A stretch of DNA of 64,000 nt from an uncultured Allobosea sp. (GTDB taxonomy: Bacteria; Pseudomonadota; Alphaproteobacteria; Rhizobiales; Beijerinckiaceae), in contig NZ_CAMFKW010000018.1 in the NCBI RefSeq assembly GCF_945957345.1, forward strand, positions 24,211 to 88,210. Reading direction: 5' to 3'. Of the stretch, positions 1-9,369 are shown in pieces. Each line of letters begins with the position of its first letter. The stretch's first letter is position 1. The notes beneath the pieces were generated by a model, which did not search any database, had not been told where the DNA came from, and saw only the letters and a list, made by a program, of their open reading frames with translations. The position numbers and the translations under genes were made by a program.

Positions 1-1
1 G

Positions 2-361
2 CGCCGTGGCCGCCCGGCTTCCGAGCCGGCCGCCATCATCGACGGCGTCTACAAGGCGCTGCGCGAGACTTTCGAGGTGCCGGAGAAAGACCTCTTCGCC
101 GTCGTCCACCAGCACGATGCCGACGAGTTCGTCTTCGACGCCAATTATTTCGGCTTCAACCGCAGCGACAGGCTGGTGATCATTCAGCTCACCGTCGCCA
201 ATACGCGCGGCGTCACGCAGAAGAAGAAGCTCTACGCCGCGATCGTCGAGAACCTCATGAAGGAGCCCGGCCTGAAGCCGGACGACATCTTCATCAACCT
301 CGTCGAGGTCAAGCGCGAGGACTGGTCCTTCGGCGGCGGCATCGCGCAATACGTGGCGTGA
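2..361 (+). CDS. Tautomerase family protein, 5'-truncated
   Basis: The reading frame is open from the first bases of the window, so the N-terminus lies outside. The visible part begins RRGRPASEPAAIIDGVYKAL, which matches the segment just after the catalytic proline in 4-oxalocrotonate tautomerase-like proteins of about 130 residues. It continues with the family's FNRSDRLVIIQLT and IFINLVEVKREDWSFGGG blocks. A GTG at 77 could be mistaken for the start, but the conserved region upstream argues against it. The substrate is not predictable. It is followed 64 bp downstream by recO in the same direction. Confidence 0.8.
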   Translation, partial: RRGRPASEPAAIIDGVYKALRETFEVPEKDLFAVVHQHDADEFVFDANYFGFNRSDRLVIIQLTVANTRGVTQKKKLYAAIVENLMKEPGLKPDDIFINLVEVKREDWSFGGGIAQYVA

Positions 362-424
362 GGCGCGTGGGGCGCGCAGGCACGCAGTTTCCTCCCGAGC
401 GCTCCTGTCCTAAATCCTGTCTTC

Positions 425-1186
425 ATGGAATGGACCGACGAGGGCACGATCATCGGCCTCAAGGCTCATGGCGAAAGCGCCGTGATCCTGGAGGCGATGA
501 CGCGCGAGCATGGCCGCCATCTCGGCCTCGTCAGGGCCGGGCGCTCCGCCAAGGCCCAGGCCTCGCTCCAGCCCGGCAACAATGTCTCGCTGACCTGGCG
601 CGCCCGGCTCGACGAGCATCTCGGCGAGTACAAGGTCGAATTGCTGACCTCCCATGCCGCCCGCCTGATCGCCGCGCCGGTCGCGCTCTACGGGCTCGGC
701 ACCATCGCCGGCCTGCTGCGCCTGCTGCCTGAGCGCGATCCGCATCCCGGCCTCTATGAAGGGCTGTCCGTCCTCGTTGCCCATCTCGACGAGGCGGAGA
801 TGGCGCCGGCCCTGATCATCCGCTTCGAACTGGCGATGCTGACGGAGCTGGGCTTCGGGCTCGATCTCGCACGCTGCGCCGTCACCGGCTCGCCCGACGA
901 TCTCAGCCATGTCTCGCCGAAATCCGGCAAGGCGGTCAGTCGGAAGGCTGCGCAGCCCTATCTGGACCGCCTGCTGAAGCTGCCCTCGTTTCTCGTCGAA
1001 GGGCAGGGCGGGCGCCGGCCGTCACCCGCCGATATCCTCTCGGGCTTCGCCCTCACGGGCTTCTTCCTGCGCCGCCATATCCTCGATCCGCGCGGCCTGC
1101 GCGAGCCTCCTGAGCGGGCGCGACTGGTTGAAATGGCGACGCGGGCCGCGGCGAATGCGCCGCCAGCCGAATCATCCACCGGCTAA
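425..1186 (+). CDS. recO: DNA repair protein RecO
   Basis: The 253-residue protein has normal RecO length. RecO mediates RecF-pathway recombinational repair by loading RecA onto SSB-coated single strands. The N-terminal OB-fold is recognisable (WTDEGTIIGLKAHGESAVIL, LVRAGRSAKAQASLQPGN). A helical C-terminal half carries the alphaproteobacterial signature CAVTGSPDDLSHVSPKSG, where the four-cysteine zinc site of other RecO proteins is reduced to one cysteine. The ATG at 425 starts directly with the conserved MEWTDEG. parC follows after 122 bp on the same strand. Confidence 0.95.
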   Translation: MEWTDEGTIIGLKAHGESAVILEAMTREHGRHLGLVRAGRSAKAQASLQPGNNVSLTWRARLDEHLGEYKVELLTSHAARLIAAPVALYGLGTIAGLLRLLPERDPHPGLYEGLSVLVAHLDEAEMAPALIIRFELAMLTELGFGLDLARCAVTGSPDDLSHVSPKSGKAVSRKAAQPYLDRLLKLPSFLVEGQGGRRPSPADILSGFALTGFFLRRHILDPRGLREPPERARLVEMATRAAANAPPAESSTG

Positions 1187-1308
1187 GCGCGAAAAGGCCG
1201 CCCCTGCGTTTGCGCGGGGGGCTTCGTACCTGCATTGTTCTGGCGGGCCGATTCGCGACGTGCCATAGAGCAGGCGCGAATTTTGGACAGCACGAGGGCT
1301 GACGCAGC

Positions 1309-3555
1309 ATGGGCAAACCGGTCGATCCGCCGCCGGAAGACGAGTCCGAGCGCATCGATCTGAAATCGGCGCTCGAAGAGCGCTATCTCGCCTATGCGCT
1401 CTCCACGATCATGCACCGCGCCCTGCCGGATGCGCGCGACGGCCTGAAGCCGGTCCATCGCCGCATCCTGCATGCCATGCGGCTGCTCCGGCTCGATCCC
1501 GGTCAGGTCCACAAGAAATGCGCCCGCATCGTCGGCGACGTCATCGGCAAGTTCCACCCGCATGGCGATCAGTCGGTCTATGACGCGCTGGTCCGCCTCG
1601 CGCAGGATTTCGCCCAGCGCTACCCACTCGTCGACGGGCAGGGCAATTTCGGCAATATCGACGGCGATAACGCCGCCGCCTATCGTTACACTGAAGCGCG
1701 GATGACTGAGGTCGCGCGCCTCCTGCTCGATGGCATCGACGAGGACGCGGTCGATTTCCGCGAGACCTATAATGGCGAGGACGAGGAGCCGGTCGTGCTC
1801 CCGGCCGCCTTCCCGAACCTGCTCGCCAACGGCTCGCAAGGCATCGCGGTCGGCATGGCGACCTCGATCCCGCCGCATAATGCGGCTGAGCTCTGCGACG
1901 CTGCGCTCTACCTGATCCAGCACCCGGAGACCTCCTCCGAGCAGCTCATGACCTTCGTGCCCGGCCCGGATTTCCCGACCGGCGGCATCATCGTCGAGAG
2001 CCGGGCCTCGATGGCGGAGACCTACCGCACCGGCCGCGGCGCCTTCCGCACCCGCGCGCGCTGGCATGTCGAGGACCAGGGCCGCGGCACCTGGCTCGCG
2101 GTCGTCACCGAGATTCCCTACATGGTCTCGAAGGGCCGGTTGATCGAGAAGATCGCTGAGCTGCTCAACGACAAGAAGCTGCCGCTGGTCGCGGATCTGC
2201 GCGACGAGTCGGCCGAGGACATCCGCATCGTCATCGAGCCGCGCGCCCGCAATGTCGATCCCAACCTGATGATGGAATCGCTGTTCCGGCTGTCCGAGCT
2301 CGAAGCGCGCATTTCCATGAATATGAACGTGCTGACCGGCGGGCTGGTGCCGCGCGTGCTCGGCCTCGCCGAGGCTCTGCGCGCCTGGCTCGACCATCGC
2401 CGCGAGGTCTTGCAGCGGCGCTCGCGCTTCCGGCTCGGCCAGATCGACAAGCGCCTCGAAATCCTGCGCGGCCTGCTGATCGTCTATCTCGATCTCGACC
2501 GGGTGATCAAAATCATCCGCGAGGAGGACGAACCCAAGATCGAGCTGATGAAGGTATTCGACCTCACGGAGATCCAGGCCAACGCCATCCTCGACACGCG
2601 CCTGCGCGCCTTGCGCAAGCTCGAGGAGATGCAGCTCAAGACCGAGCTCGACGAATTGACCAAGGAGAAGGAGCAGATCGAGACGCTGCTCGGCTCCGAG
2701 GCGACGCAGTGGAAGACCATCGCCTGGGACATCCGGCAGGTGAAGAAGACCTTCGGCCCGGAAACCGCGATCGGCAAGCGCCGCACCGATTTCGCGGATA
2801 TGCCGGAGACCGCCGATATCGACCTGACCCAGGCCATGGTCGAGCGCGAGCCGATCACGGTCGTGATCTCGAAGAAGGGCTGGATTCGCGCCCTGAAGGG
2901 CCATGTTCAGGACAAGTCGAGCTTCTCCTTCAAGGGCGACGACGCGCTCCAGACCGCCTTCTTCACCGAGACGACGGCGAAGGTGCTGGTGCTCGCCTCG
3001 AACGGCAAGGTCTTCACGCTGGATGCGTCCAAGCTCCCCGGTGGGCGCGGCTTCGGCGATCCGATCCGCCTGATGATCGAGCTGGAGGAGACGGCCGAGA
3101 TCGTCTCCGCCTTCCCCTACAAGCCCGCCTCGAAGCTGCTGATGGTGACGAGCGAGGGCAGGGGCTTCGTGGCGCCGGCCGACGATGTCGTCGCCAATAC
3201 CCGCAAAGGACGGCAGGTGCTCAATGTCGATGGCACCCATGTCGCGATGCTGGCCGTGCCGGCCGATGGCGACCATGTCGCGATCATCGGCGAGAACCGC
3301 AAGCTGCTCTGCTTCCCGATCTCGGAAGTGGCGGAGATGGGTCGCGGCAAGGGCGTGCGCCTGCAGCGCTACAAGGATGGCGGTCTCTCCGACGCCAAGA
3401 CCTTCAACCTCGCTGATGGCCTGACCTGGCTCGACACCTCCGGTCGGACCTGGACGGTGACGCAGGCCGATCTTCTGGAATGGCTCGGCCACCGCGCCGA
3501 AGCCGGCCGCCTGCCGCCCAAGGGCTTCCCGAAGAGCAATACGTTCGGGGGGTGA
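1309..3555 (+). CDS. parC: DNA topoisomerase IV subunit A
   Basis: This 748-residue type IIA topoisomerase subunit acts with ParE to decatenate replicated chromosomes. The breakage-reunion domain is intact: [14 protein letters not shown] near residues 45-57, [15 protein letters not shown] near 80-94, and catalytic Tyr127 in [12 protein letters not shown] shorter beta-pinwheel C-terminal domain ([13 protein letters not shown] and following) and the length fit ParC rather than GyrA. The position equivalent to E. coli ParC Ser80 is Gln88 and the Glu84 position is Asp92, both in the quinolone-determining region. An imperfect hairpin follows the stop codon. Confidence 0.95.
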   Translation: MGKPVDPPPEDESERIDLKSALEERYLAYALSTIMHRALPDARDGLKPVHRRILHAMRLLRLDPGQVHKKCARIVGDVIGKFHPHGDQSVYDALVRLAQDFAQRYPLVDGQGNFGNIDGDNAAAYRYTEARMTEVARLLLDGIDEDAVDFRETYNGEDEEPVVLPAAFPNLLANGSQGIAVGMATSIPPHNAAELCDAALYLIQHPETSSEQLMTFVPGPDFPTGGIIVESRASMAETYRTGRGAFRTRARWHVEDQGRGTWLAVVTEIPYMVSKGRLIEKIAELLNDKKLPLVADLRDESAEDIRIVIEPRARNVDPNLMMESLFRLSELEARISMNMNVLTGGLVPRVLGLAEALRAWLDHRREVLQRRSRFRLGQIDKRLEILRGLLIVYLDLDRVIKIIREEDEPKIELMKVFDLTEIQANAILDTRLRALRKLEEMQLKTELDELTKEKEQIETLLGSEATQWKTIAWDIRQVKKTFGPETAIGKRRTDFADMPETADIDLTQAMVEREPITVVISKKGWIRALKGHVQDKSSFSFKGDDALQTAFFTETTAKVLVLASNGKVFTLDASKLPGGRGFGDPIRLMIELEETAEIVSAFPYKPASKLLMVTSEGRGFVAPADDVVANTRKGRQVLNVDGTHVAMLAVPADGDHVAIIGENRKLLCFPISEVAEMGRGKGVRLQRYKDGGLSDAKTFNLADGLTWLDTSGRTWTVTQADLLEWLGHRAEAGRLPPKGFPKSNTFGG

Positions 3556-3599
3556 CGCCGCTCGGGCTTGCTGACAAGGCAGCGCGAACTGCGACGGAG

Positions 3600-3627
3600 A
3601 AACCCTCTCCTTACAGGAGAGGGGTTT
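3600..3627. terminator. Hairpin downstream of parC
   Basis: Arms aaaccctctcc and ggagaggggttt surround a 5-nt loop, with one bulged base. It sits 45 bp after the parC stop and before the convergent barrel-protein gene. There is no long T-run, so termination is inferred from position. Confidence 0.45.
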
Positions 3628-3727
3628 CCCGCGCTGGAAAATTGGAACGTTTCGCCCGAGAACGACGCCAGATCAACGGCTTGCGCGCGAAACCGGAATC
3701 AATCCCGCAACCGCTTGAATCAAACCC

Positions 3728-4327
3728 TCAGCGGATCTGCTGCCCGACGACGCTGGCTTCGAGGCCGATCGTGAGCTTGTCGGTGACGGCCCAGAGCACG
3801 CCGGCGCGCGCCTCGGGCCGCACGGCGATATCGCTGCGGCTGAAGGGCGAGGAGACATTGGTGGCGCCATAGCGCCAGGTCTCGTTGGCTGCGCTCAATC
3901 CTGCCGAGGTGTAGAGCATGACGTCGGGCGTCACAAGAACTCCGGCCTGAACCCTGAAGGCGCCGGCGAGGTCGCGCGTGAAGGCGGCGTTGCCGAAGCT
4001 TGGATAGCCGTAGCCGCCGACGGCAGGCGCATAGTCGATCGCGCCGGCGATGCCGTAGACGAAATTGCCCTCACGTCGCATCGTTCCGGCCTCCAGCCCG
4101 ATCGTCGGGCCGGCGCTGGTGCGCATATGCTTGCCGCTGGTGACCTGGAAACCAGAGGAAATCCGGGCATAGGACCCCTCCCATTTCGGCGAAAGGCTGG
4201 GGGCGTCCCAGGCGAAGGAAGGCAGCGGCGCGAAGCCGGACAGGGGCAGGAAGGCCTGTGCCTGCGCCGATGCGCCCGCGCCCATGAGAGCGGCGAGCGT
4301 CGCGGCGGAAAGAAGCGGAAGTCTCAC
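3728..4327 (-). CDS. Outer-membrane beta-barrel protein (Omp25/porin-like)
   Basis: About 199 residues with a signal peptide (VRLPLLSAATLAALMGAGAS, cut near AQAQA). The body is made of alternating beta-strands such as WEGSYARISSGFQV, GPTIGLEAG, FVYGIAGAIDYA, FRVQAGVLVTPDVMLYTSAG and LTIGLEASVVG, a pattern seen in eight-stranded alphaproteobacterial surface proteins. I chose the GTG at 4327 because the signal peptide begins there and a GAGGA sequence lies upstream. An ATG at 4372 would add 15 unlikely residues. It probably sits in the outer membrane. The specific function is unknown. Confidence 0.7.
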   Translation of the reverse strand: MRLPLLSAATLAALMGAGASAQAQAFLPLSGFAPLPSFAWDAPSLSPKWEGSYARISSGFQVTSGKHMRTSAGPTIGLEAGTMRREGNFVYGIAGAIDYAPAVGGYGYPSFGNAAFTRDLAGAFRVQAGVLVTPDVMLYTSAGLSAANETWRYGATNVSSPFSRSDIAVRPEARAGVLWAVTDKLTIGLEASVVGQQIR

Positions 4328-4422
4328 GTCGAAAGCGTCCTCGCGACAGCGTGCCCCGTCGGAAGCTAGCATGGAGCGTGGCGAATGTCGCGGTTTTGTG
4401 GCGCGTCGGCCGCCGCCGCTGC

Positions 4423-5445
4423 TCAGGAGATCTTGGTCCTGAGCTTGAGGAAGCGCAGCGTCCGCTCTGCCGTCGCGAGATCGAGCTTCTCGTAGGCGTC
4501 GACATCGTCGTCGACGTCGCGCGAGGAGAAATAGAGGCGCCGCGCCCGCAATTGCAGGATGGCGCGGAAGGCCGTGGCGCCGATGCCGAGCGAGCGGCAG
4601 GCGACGGCAATGCCGCTGGAATCGCGCTGCATCAGCACGCGCAACGCCTGCTCGATCGAGATGCCGGCGATCTCCGCCAGCACTTGCGAGAGGTGATAGG
4701 CGCGATCCTCGTCAGCGAGCATGGTGAGCACGTCGTCAACCTCGCGCACCTTCGCGGCAAGGTCGGAGAGCAGCAGCTTGACCTCGAGACGCTGCTGGCG
4801 GGCCTGCCGAGCGAGCGAGACGCTCGCTTCGGTGGCGGGAGCGGAACCGCCGCCGTCGGAGAACTGCTCGACGATACGCAGCACGCGCTGCGCCCGGTTC
4901 GGAGCGAGGTCGGAACGACGGGCGAGCGCGTCGGTGATGGCGGCATCGCCCTCGCCGCGCTCGAGCAGCCGGTCGAAGCCGCGATCCGAGAAGGCCGCTC
5001 CTTCATTGGCGCTGACGGTGTGTAGAACCTTTTGGTCGCCGCGCTCGACGAGGATGTCGGTGACGCTTTCGGACAGGCGCGCACGCTCGGCGATGGCGAC
5101 GAGATGCTGCTGCGACTGGCTGACCGCGATGGCGGCGAGATCGGTATCGGTCAGGACCGGCGAGAGCGACAGAACCAGCCGCGCCACCTCGGCATTACCA
5201 TCGCCGCCGAGCGTGACGGCAACATTATGCGGCAGGGTCGGCAGGGTGGCGACGCGGGCGGCATAGCCCTTGCGATCCTCGTCGCCGAGATGGCTGAGCG
5301 AGCCGGCCGCGATTTCCCCGTAATGCTCCTTCACGGCCTCGTTCGGGTCGTGATCGAGCAGGAACAGGTCCGTGACGGCATGGAGGAGCTGCCGGCGCGA
5401 ATCCGACGACATGTCAGCCGGCATTCGGGTCAGATTACGCAGCAT
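4423..5445 (-). CDS. DUF2336 domain-containing protein
   Basis: About 340 residues, mostly helical and built from HEAT-like repeats (EVARLVLSLSPVLTDTDLAAI, HLVAIAERARLSESVTDILV), the pattern of DUF2336 proteins that are common in Hyphomicrobiales. Members are soluble and their function is largely unknown. I chose the ATG at 5445 (MLRNLTRMPADMSSDSRR), preceded by a G-rich tract, over an upstream ATG at 5532 whose extension is cysteine/arginine-rich and unlike the family. It is transcribed alone. A strong inverted repeat upstream separates it from the dehydratase operon. Confidence 0.75.
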   Translation of the reverse strand: MLRNLTRMPADMSSDSRRQLLHAVTDLFLLDHDPNEAVKEHYGEIAAGSLSHLGDEDRKGYAARVATLPTLPHNVAVTLGGDGNAEVARLVLSLSPVLTDTDLAAIAVSQSQQHLVAIAERARLSESVTDILVERGDQKVLHTVSANEGAAFSDRGFDRLLERGEGDAAITDALARRSDLAPNRAQRVLRIVEQFSDGGGSAPATEASVSLARQARQQRLEVKLLLSDLAAKVREVDDVLTMLADEDRAYHLSQVLAEIAGISIEQALRVLMQRDSSGIAVACRSLGIGATAFRAILQLRARRLYFSSRDVDDDVDAYEKLDLATAERTLRFLKLRTKIS

Positions 5446-5524
5446 GAGGCCCCCCACGGCAAAGCAGTGGTGGCACTCTGTGCAGATACGGCTTGATTTA
5501 CTCTTAAGGCGGCAGCGTTCGACT

Positions 5525-5558
5525 CTGAACAACGGGGCGATGGCGCCCCGTTGTTCAG
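5525..5558. terminator. Perfect 14-bp inverted repeat after uxaA operon
   Basis: CTGAACAACGGGGC and its exact complement are separated by 6 nt. It lies about 100 bp beyond the stop of the UxaA large-subunit gene and about 80 bp ahead of the DUF2336 start. There is no T-tract, so it could be a terminator, an mRNA-end stabiliser or a protein site. Confidence 0.5.
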
Positions 5559-5659
5559 CCCGTGGTGGACTTGCTGCTCGTTAGCGGCAAGTGATGTAGA
5601 TTATGCAACTAAAGGTTGTTATTTTCTTACCGCCGCCTGCCGGATTGCGCTTCGTTTGC

Positions 5660-6859
5660 TCAAGCCGCCGGCAGGCAGGCGGGTCCGAGCGGCTCGAAGC
5701 TCTTATAGGTCAGGATGAATTCCTGATGGCCGAGCTCTTCCGACTTCGTCCGGCCGCCCTGGCCAAGCGAGACGACGAGGTCGCGGATTTCCATGCCGAC
5801 CTCGTCGAGCCCGGCGCGTCCTTCGAGGATGCGCCCGGCATCGACATCCATGTCCTCGGACATCCGGCGATAGGTCTCGGGGTTCGCGCAGATCTTCACC
5901 ACCGGCGAGATCGCCGAGCCGACGACCGAGCCGCGTCCCGTCACGAACAGCACGCAATGCGCCCCACAGGCGATCAGCTCCGCGATCTCGGCATTGTCGT
6001 TGATGTTCGGGAAGCCGAAGCGGACCTCGCCATCCGGGACAACGTCGAGCAGATAGAGCCCGCCATGCGGCGGCACGTCGCCGGGCTTGATCAGGCCGGA
6101 GATCGGCGAGGCGCCCGATTTGGCATAGGCGCCCATCGATTTCTCCTCGATGGTCGAAAGCCCGCCTTCGGCATTGCCCGCGGCGAAGGAGCCATAGCCC
6201 AGCGTCGCGTAATAGCGCGCCGCCTTGGCCACGGATTTCTCCAACTCCAGGCCAAGCTCGGGCGTGATCGCGCGCGCCGCCATGATGTGCTCGCAGCCGA
6301 TCAGTTCGCCGGTTTCCTCGAAGATGCAGGCGGCGCCCTCAGCGATGAGCTGGTCGAATGCGCGACCGGCTGCCGGATTTCCGGTGATGCCGGAGGTGCC
6401 GTCCGAGCCGCCGCAGACCGTGCCGACCACGAGTTCGGACACCGCCATCGGCACCGTCTCCTGCGCGTCGAGCAGGGCGCGCTGCTCCTCGACCCAGGCG
6501 CGGCCCTCGCGGATCGAGGCGCGGGTGCCGCCGGTGCCCTGGATGATGAGCGTCTTCACCGGCCGGCCCGTAGCGCGCACCGCCCGCTCCAACGCGTATT
6601 TGTTGAAGCTCTCGCAGCCGAGCGAGACCAGCAGCACCGCCCCGACATTCGGATGGGTGCAGAGCTGCTCCATCATCCGCTCGGCATAAGGGTTCGGATA
6701 GCAGCCGGGAAAGCCGATGGCGTGGACGCCTTCCTCGCGCCAGGGCAGGGCGATCTCGCGCGCGACATGGTGGGCGCATTCGACGAGATAGGCGACCGCG
6801 ACGGTGTTGCGGATGCCCTTGCGCCCGTCGGACCGGAGATAGCCGCGCATCGTGCTCAT
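5660..6859 (-). CDS. UxaA-family hydro-lyase, large subunit
   Basis: This 399-residue protein is the C-terminal (catalytic) part of altronate/galactarate dehydratases, which remove water from sugar acids to give 2-keto-3-deoxy acids. It begins MRGYLRSDGRKGIRNTVAV, the classical start of this domain. It carries the family blocks FPGCYPNPYAERMMEQL, GTVCGGSDGTSGITGNPA, FEETGELIGCEHI and CVLFVTGRGS, with cysteines able to ligate iron. Its ATG overlaps the stop of the small-subunit gene by 4 nt (ATGA), so the two are translationally coupled. The substrate is unknown; 'altronate dehydratase' is only the nearest family name. Confidence 0.85.
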   Translation of the reverse strand: MSTMRGYLRSDGRKGIRNTVAVAYLVECAHHVAREIALPWREEGVHAIGFPGCYPNPYAERMMEQLCTHPNVGAVLLVSLGCESFNKYALERAVRATGRPVKTLIIQGTGGTRASIREGRAWVEEQRALLDAQETVPMAVSELVVGTVCGGSDGTSGITGNPAAGRAFDQLIAEGAACIFEETGELIGCEHIMAARAITPELGLELEKSVAKAARYYATLGYGSFAAGNAEGGLSTIEEKSMGAYAKSGASPISGLIKPGDVPPHGGLYLLDVVPDGEVRFGFPNINDNAEIAELIACGAHCVLFVTGRGSVVGSAISPVVKICANPETYRRMSEDMDVDAGRILEGRAGLDEVGMEIRDLVVSLGQGGRTKSEELGHQEFILTYKSFEPLGPACLPAA

Positions 6860-7170
6860 GCCGAGGCTCCCGCCTTGCGTTCGTCTTCGAGATGATAGGT
6901 CGGCGTGTAGTCGCTGCGCATGTTGTGAACATGGACATGCGCGGCGGGCGCGATCGCCTCGGTCGCGACGCCGATCGGCGCGCCGTATTTCAGGATTTTC
7001 TCGCCGGCCGCGATGACGCGCCGCGCGACCTTATGGGCGAGCGCGATGTCGCGATCGAGCACCGCCGGACCGGTGCCGGTCTCGATCGTCTCGCCGGCTT
7101 TGAGGCGAACCCGCGCGACGAGGACGTTATCGCGCGGATCGAGCAGGATGAGGCGCGGATCGTGGGTCAT
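6856..7170 (-). CDS. UxaA-family hydro-lyase, small SAF-domain subunit
   Basis: A 104-residue SAF domain of the kind found at the N-terminus of altronate and galactarate dehydratases, here encoded as a separate subunit. Visible features are DNVLVARVRLKAGETIETG, HKVARRVIAAGEKILKYG and the C-terminal HVHNMRSDYTPTYHL. It lies between the RraA-type gene (30 bp upstream) and the large subunit (4-nt overlap), so the three genes form one operon. The domain is thought to gate or bind substrate in the assembled enzyme. Confidence 0.8.
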   Translation of the reverse strand: MTHDPRLILLDPRDNVLVARVRLKAGETIETGTGPAVLDRDIALAHKVARRVIAAGEKILKYGAPIGVATEAIAPAAHVHVHNMRSDYTPTYHLEDERKAGASA

Positions 7171-7200
7171 GATGAGCCGCCCTTCGAAGGAGGGATCACG

Positions 7201-7848
7201 TCAGAACTTGCCGTACTGCAGATAGGCCTTCTGCGGGTCGGTGCCGGCGAGGATCGCGGTGCGGACCTTGTTCTCGGCTGAGATCGCCGTCTCCGACTTG
7301 TCGAGGACCTCCTCGATGATCTCCACGGGGATGCGGACGACGCCGTCGCGATCGGCCAGGATATAGTCGCCCGGACGGATCCAGACCTCGCCGATCTTGA
7401 TCGGCTCGTCGACCGCCTTGGGCAGCCAGGCGCCGACGATGTCGCGCGGCGTATAGGCCTTGAAATAGGCCTGGAAGCCCATCTCGACCATGAACTCGGT
7501 GTCGCGCGAGAGCCCGTCGATGACGCAGCCGCGCACGCCCTTGTTCTTCAGCGTCTCGGCCGAGAGCTCGCCCATCAGCGCGATCTCGTTGGTGTTCGGC
7601 TGGCAGACCCAGACATGGCCGGGCTTGGCGGCGGAGAGCAGGCCGGTCCAGCCCAGCAGCGTCTCATGCGCGTCGAATTCGCCGGTCTTGCCCTCGACCG
7701 TGAAGGCGGGGCCAGCCAGCTTCTGGCCGGGCAGGAGGGGGCGCAATTCCGGCGGCAGGACGAAGTCCGTCAGGCCCATCGCCCGCATCGTGTCGTGGAT
7801 GATGCCGGTATAGCAGCGCTCCAGCCTGTCGGTCAGTTCCTGGCTCAT
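7201..7848 (-). CDS. RraA-family aldolase/lyase-like protein
   Basis: 215 residues of the RraA/dimethylmenaquinone-methyltransferase-like fold. Metabolic members act as 4-hydroxy-4-methyl-2-oxoglutarate or 4-carboxy-4-hydroxy-2-oxoadipate aldolases, while E. coli RraA inhibits RNase E. Family features are GPAFTVEGKTGEFD, GELSAETLKNKGVRGCVIDG and PGDYILADRDGVVRIP. Position as first gene of an operon with a sugar-acid dehydratase argues for a metabolic lyase. Two tandem ATGs follow GGAGGA; the second (7848) has better spacing. No regulator or transporter gene adjoins the operon. Confidence 0.75.
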   Translation of the reverse strand: MSQELTDRLERCYTGIIHDTMRAMGLTDFVLPPELRPLLPGQKLAGPAFTVEGKTGEFDAHETLLGWTGLLSAAKPGHVWVCQPNTNEIALMGELSAETLKNKGVRGCVIDGLSRDTEFMVEMGFQAYFKAYTPRDIVGAWLPKAVDEPIKIGEVWIRPGDYILADRDGVVRIPVEIIEEVLDKSETAISAENKVRTAILAGTDPQKAYLQYGKF

Positions 7849-7959
7849 CATTCCTCCGCTTCGGCCTCTGTTGCGGCTCCGCCGCCATGGCCGTTGCTGC
7901 CAGAGTGTCGGGCGGAGAGGAGTGCGGCAAGCGCGTTTTCTGCGCGTCGCGGATGCGTT

Positions 7960-8724
7960 TCAATCGGTTGAATCGTTCCGGTCGACGCGCTCCCAGCCTT
8001 GCGGCATCAGGCGCTCCTGCGGCAGGAAGCGCGATTTGTAGGCCATCTTCGGCGAACCATCGACCCAGTAGCCGAGATAGACATAGGGCAAGCCGAGGCG
8101 CCGCGCCCGGGCGACATGGTCCAGCACCATGAAGGTGCCGAGCGAGCGCAATTCCAGCCCGGGATCATAGACCGAATAGACCATGGAGAGCCCGTCCTTG
8201 AGCGTATCGGTCAGGGCCATGGCGAAGAGATCGCCCTGGCCCCGCCCGGTGAAGCCGGAATCGGGGCCGCGGCGGCGATATTCGATCAGGCTGGTCTCGA
8301 CATGGGTGTCCTCGACCATCATCGCGAAATCGAGCGCCGACATCGTCGCCATGCCGCCATCGGGGTGGCGTTCGTCGAGATAGGAGCGGAACAGAGAATA
8401 GTGCTCCGAGCGCGGCCGCGGCGGCAGGGCCTCGCCGATCAGGTCGCTGTTGCGGGCGAGCACCCGGCGGAAGCCGCGCGACATCCTGAAACCGTCGACG
8501 CAGACGCGAACCGAAACGCAGGCACGGCAAATTTCGCAGGCCGGGCGATAGGCGATGCTTTGCGAGCGTCGGAAGCCACCCTGTGAGAGCACATCATTGA
8601 GTTCGCGCGCTCGCGAGCCGACGAGATGCGTGAACACTTTCCGCTCCTCGCGCCCCGGCAGATAGGGGCACGTGGTCGGTGAGGTCAGGTAGAATTGCGG
8701 GGCATCCCGCAATGGGCGCGTCAC
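7960..8724 (-). CDS. bpt: Aspartate/glutamate leucyltransferase (arginyltransferase family)
   Basis: 254 residues, typical Bpt length. The enzyme transfers leucine from Leu-tRNA to proteins with N-terminal Asp or Glu, marking them for the ClpS/ClpAP N-degron pathway. Both ATE domains are visible: [24 protein letters not shown] with the cysteine motif [16 protein letters not shown] at residues 59-74, and a GNAT-like C-terminal half ([42 protein letters not shown]). It starts with GTG at 8724 after a GGGGAG sequence. It reads alone between the RDD gene and the RraA operon. Confidence 0.92.
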   Translation of the reverse strand: MTRPLRDAPQFYLTSPTTCPYLPGREERKVFTHLVGSRARELNDVLSQGGFRRSQSIAYRPACEICRACVSVRVCVDGFRMSRGFRRVLARNSDLIGEALPPRPRSEHYSLFRSYLDERHPDGGMATMSALDFAMMVEDTHVETSLIEYRRRGPDSGFTGRGQGDLFAMALTDTLKDGLSMVYSVYDPGLELRSLGTFMVLDHVARARRLGLPYVYLGYWVDGSPKMAYKSRFLPQERLMPQGWERVDRNDSTD

Positions 8725-8839
8725 GTCGGCTGGCTCCCCGGAAGCTTCCGACTCTCAATGTAACATCGGCCGCACCAGCAACAAGCATGGCGCGGCCGAT
8801 CAGAGGTAGATTCGCGGTCTTTTGACCTGGCTCAACCCG

Positions 8840-9313
8840 TCAGGCGCGAACGACCACGAGCCCCGTCAGCAGGTCATGGCCCATGCGCCGGTCCTCGCGG
8901 GCGAAGCCGCAGGCGACGTCGACGAGCCAGAGCAGGAACGTGCCGGCCGCGACATAGAACAGCAGCGCATGCACCGCGGCGGCCAGTCCATCGGGGCGCC
9001 CGCCGCTGGCGGTCTCGACCTTGAGGCCCGCGACGCGCATGCCCCAGGTCGATTGCTTGCGCCCGCCGATCGTCAGCGCAGCATAGCCGAGCGCGGTCGC
9101 CACGGTGGCGACCGGGATCAGAAGCCATGTCGCGCCGAAGGTGACGACGCCGAGCACGGCCAACAGAACCAGGACCAGCCAGCCCAGGAAGAACAGCACG
9201 ACGATGTCGACGAGCCAGGCGAACAGCCGCGATCCAAGAACGCCGCTGACGTTCTGGTAGGGACGCGGCTCCAGTGCCGTGATCGGCGGCTGGCCATAAC
9301 GGGTATCGCTCAT
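8840..9313 (-). CDS. RDD family membrane protein
   Basis: 157 residues with the RDD signature: a short polar N-terminus, then SRLFAWLVDIVVLFFLGWLV, a second hydrophobic stretch (LLAVLGVVTFGATWLLIPVA), the STWGMRVAGLKVE block and a last membrane helix (VHALLFYVAAGTFLLWLVDV). RDD proteins are inner-membrane proteins, some linked to Na+/H+ antiport, but most have no assigned role. It is downstream of the threonine dehydratase gene on the same strand with a gap of about 57 bp, so the two may be cotranscribed. Confidence 0.85.
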   Translation of the reverse strand: MSDTRYGQPPITALEPRPYQNVSGVLGSRLFAWLVDIVVLFFLGWLVLVLLAVLGVVTFGATWLLIPVATVATALGYAALTIGGRKQSTWGMRVAGLKVETASGGRPDGLAAAVHALLFYVAAGTFLLWLVDVACGFAREDRRMGHDLLTGLVVVRA

Positions 9314-9369
9314 CGGAACTTCGATCCTCCATCGGCGCGCGGAAACTGGCGCCGGGAGATAATGTTTGA

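Noticed and set aside
1183..3492. Long minus-strand frame opposite parC
   Set aside because: Its product is a low-information Ala/Arg/Asp-rich translation typical of the antisense of high-GC genes, and parC is unambiguous.
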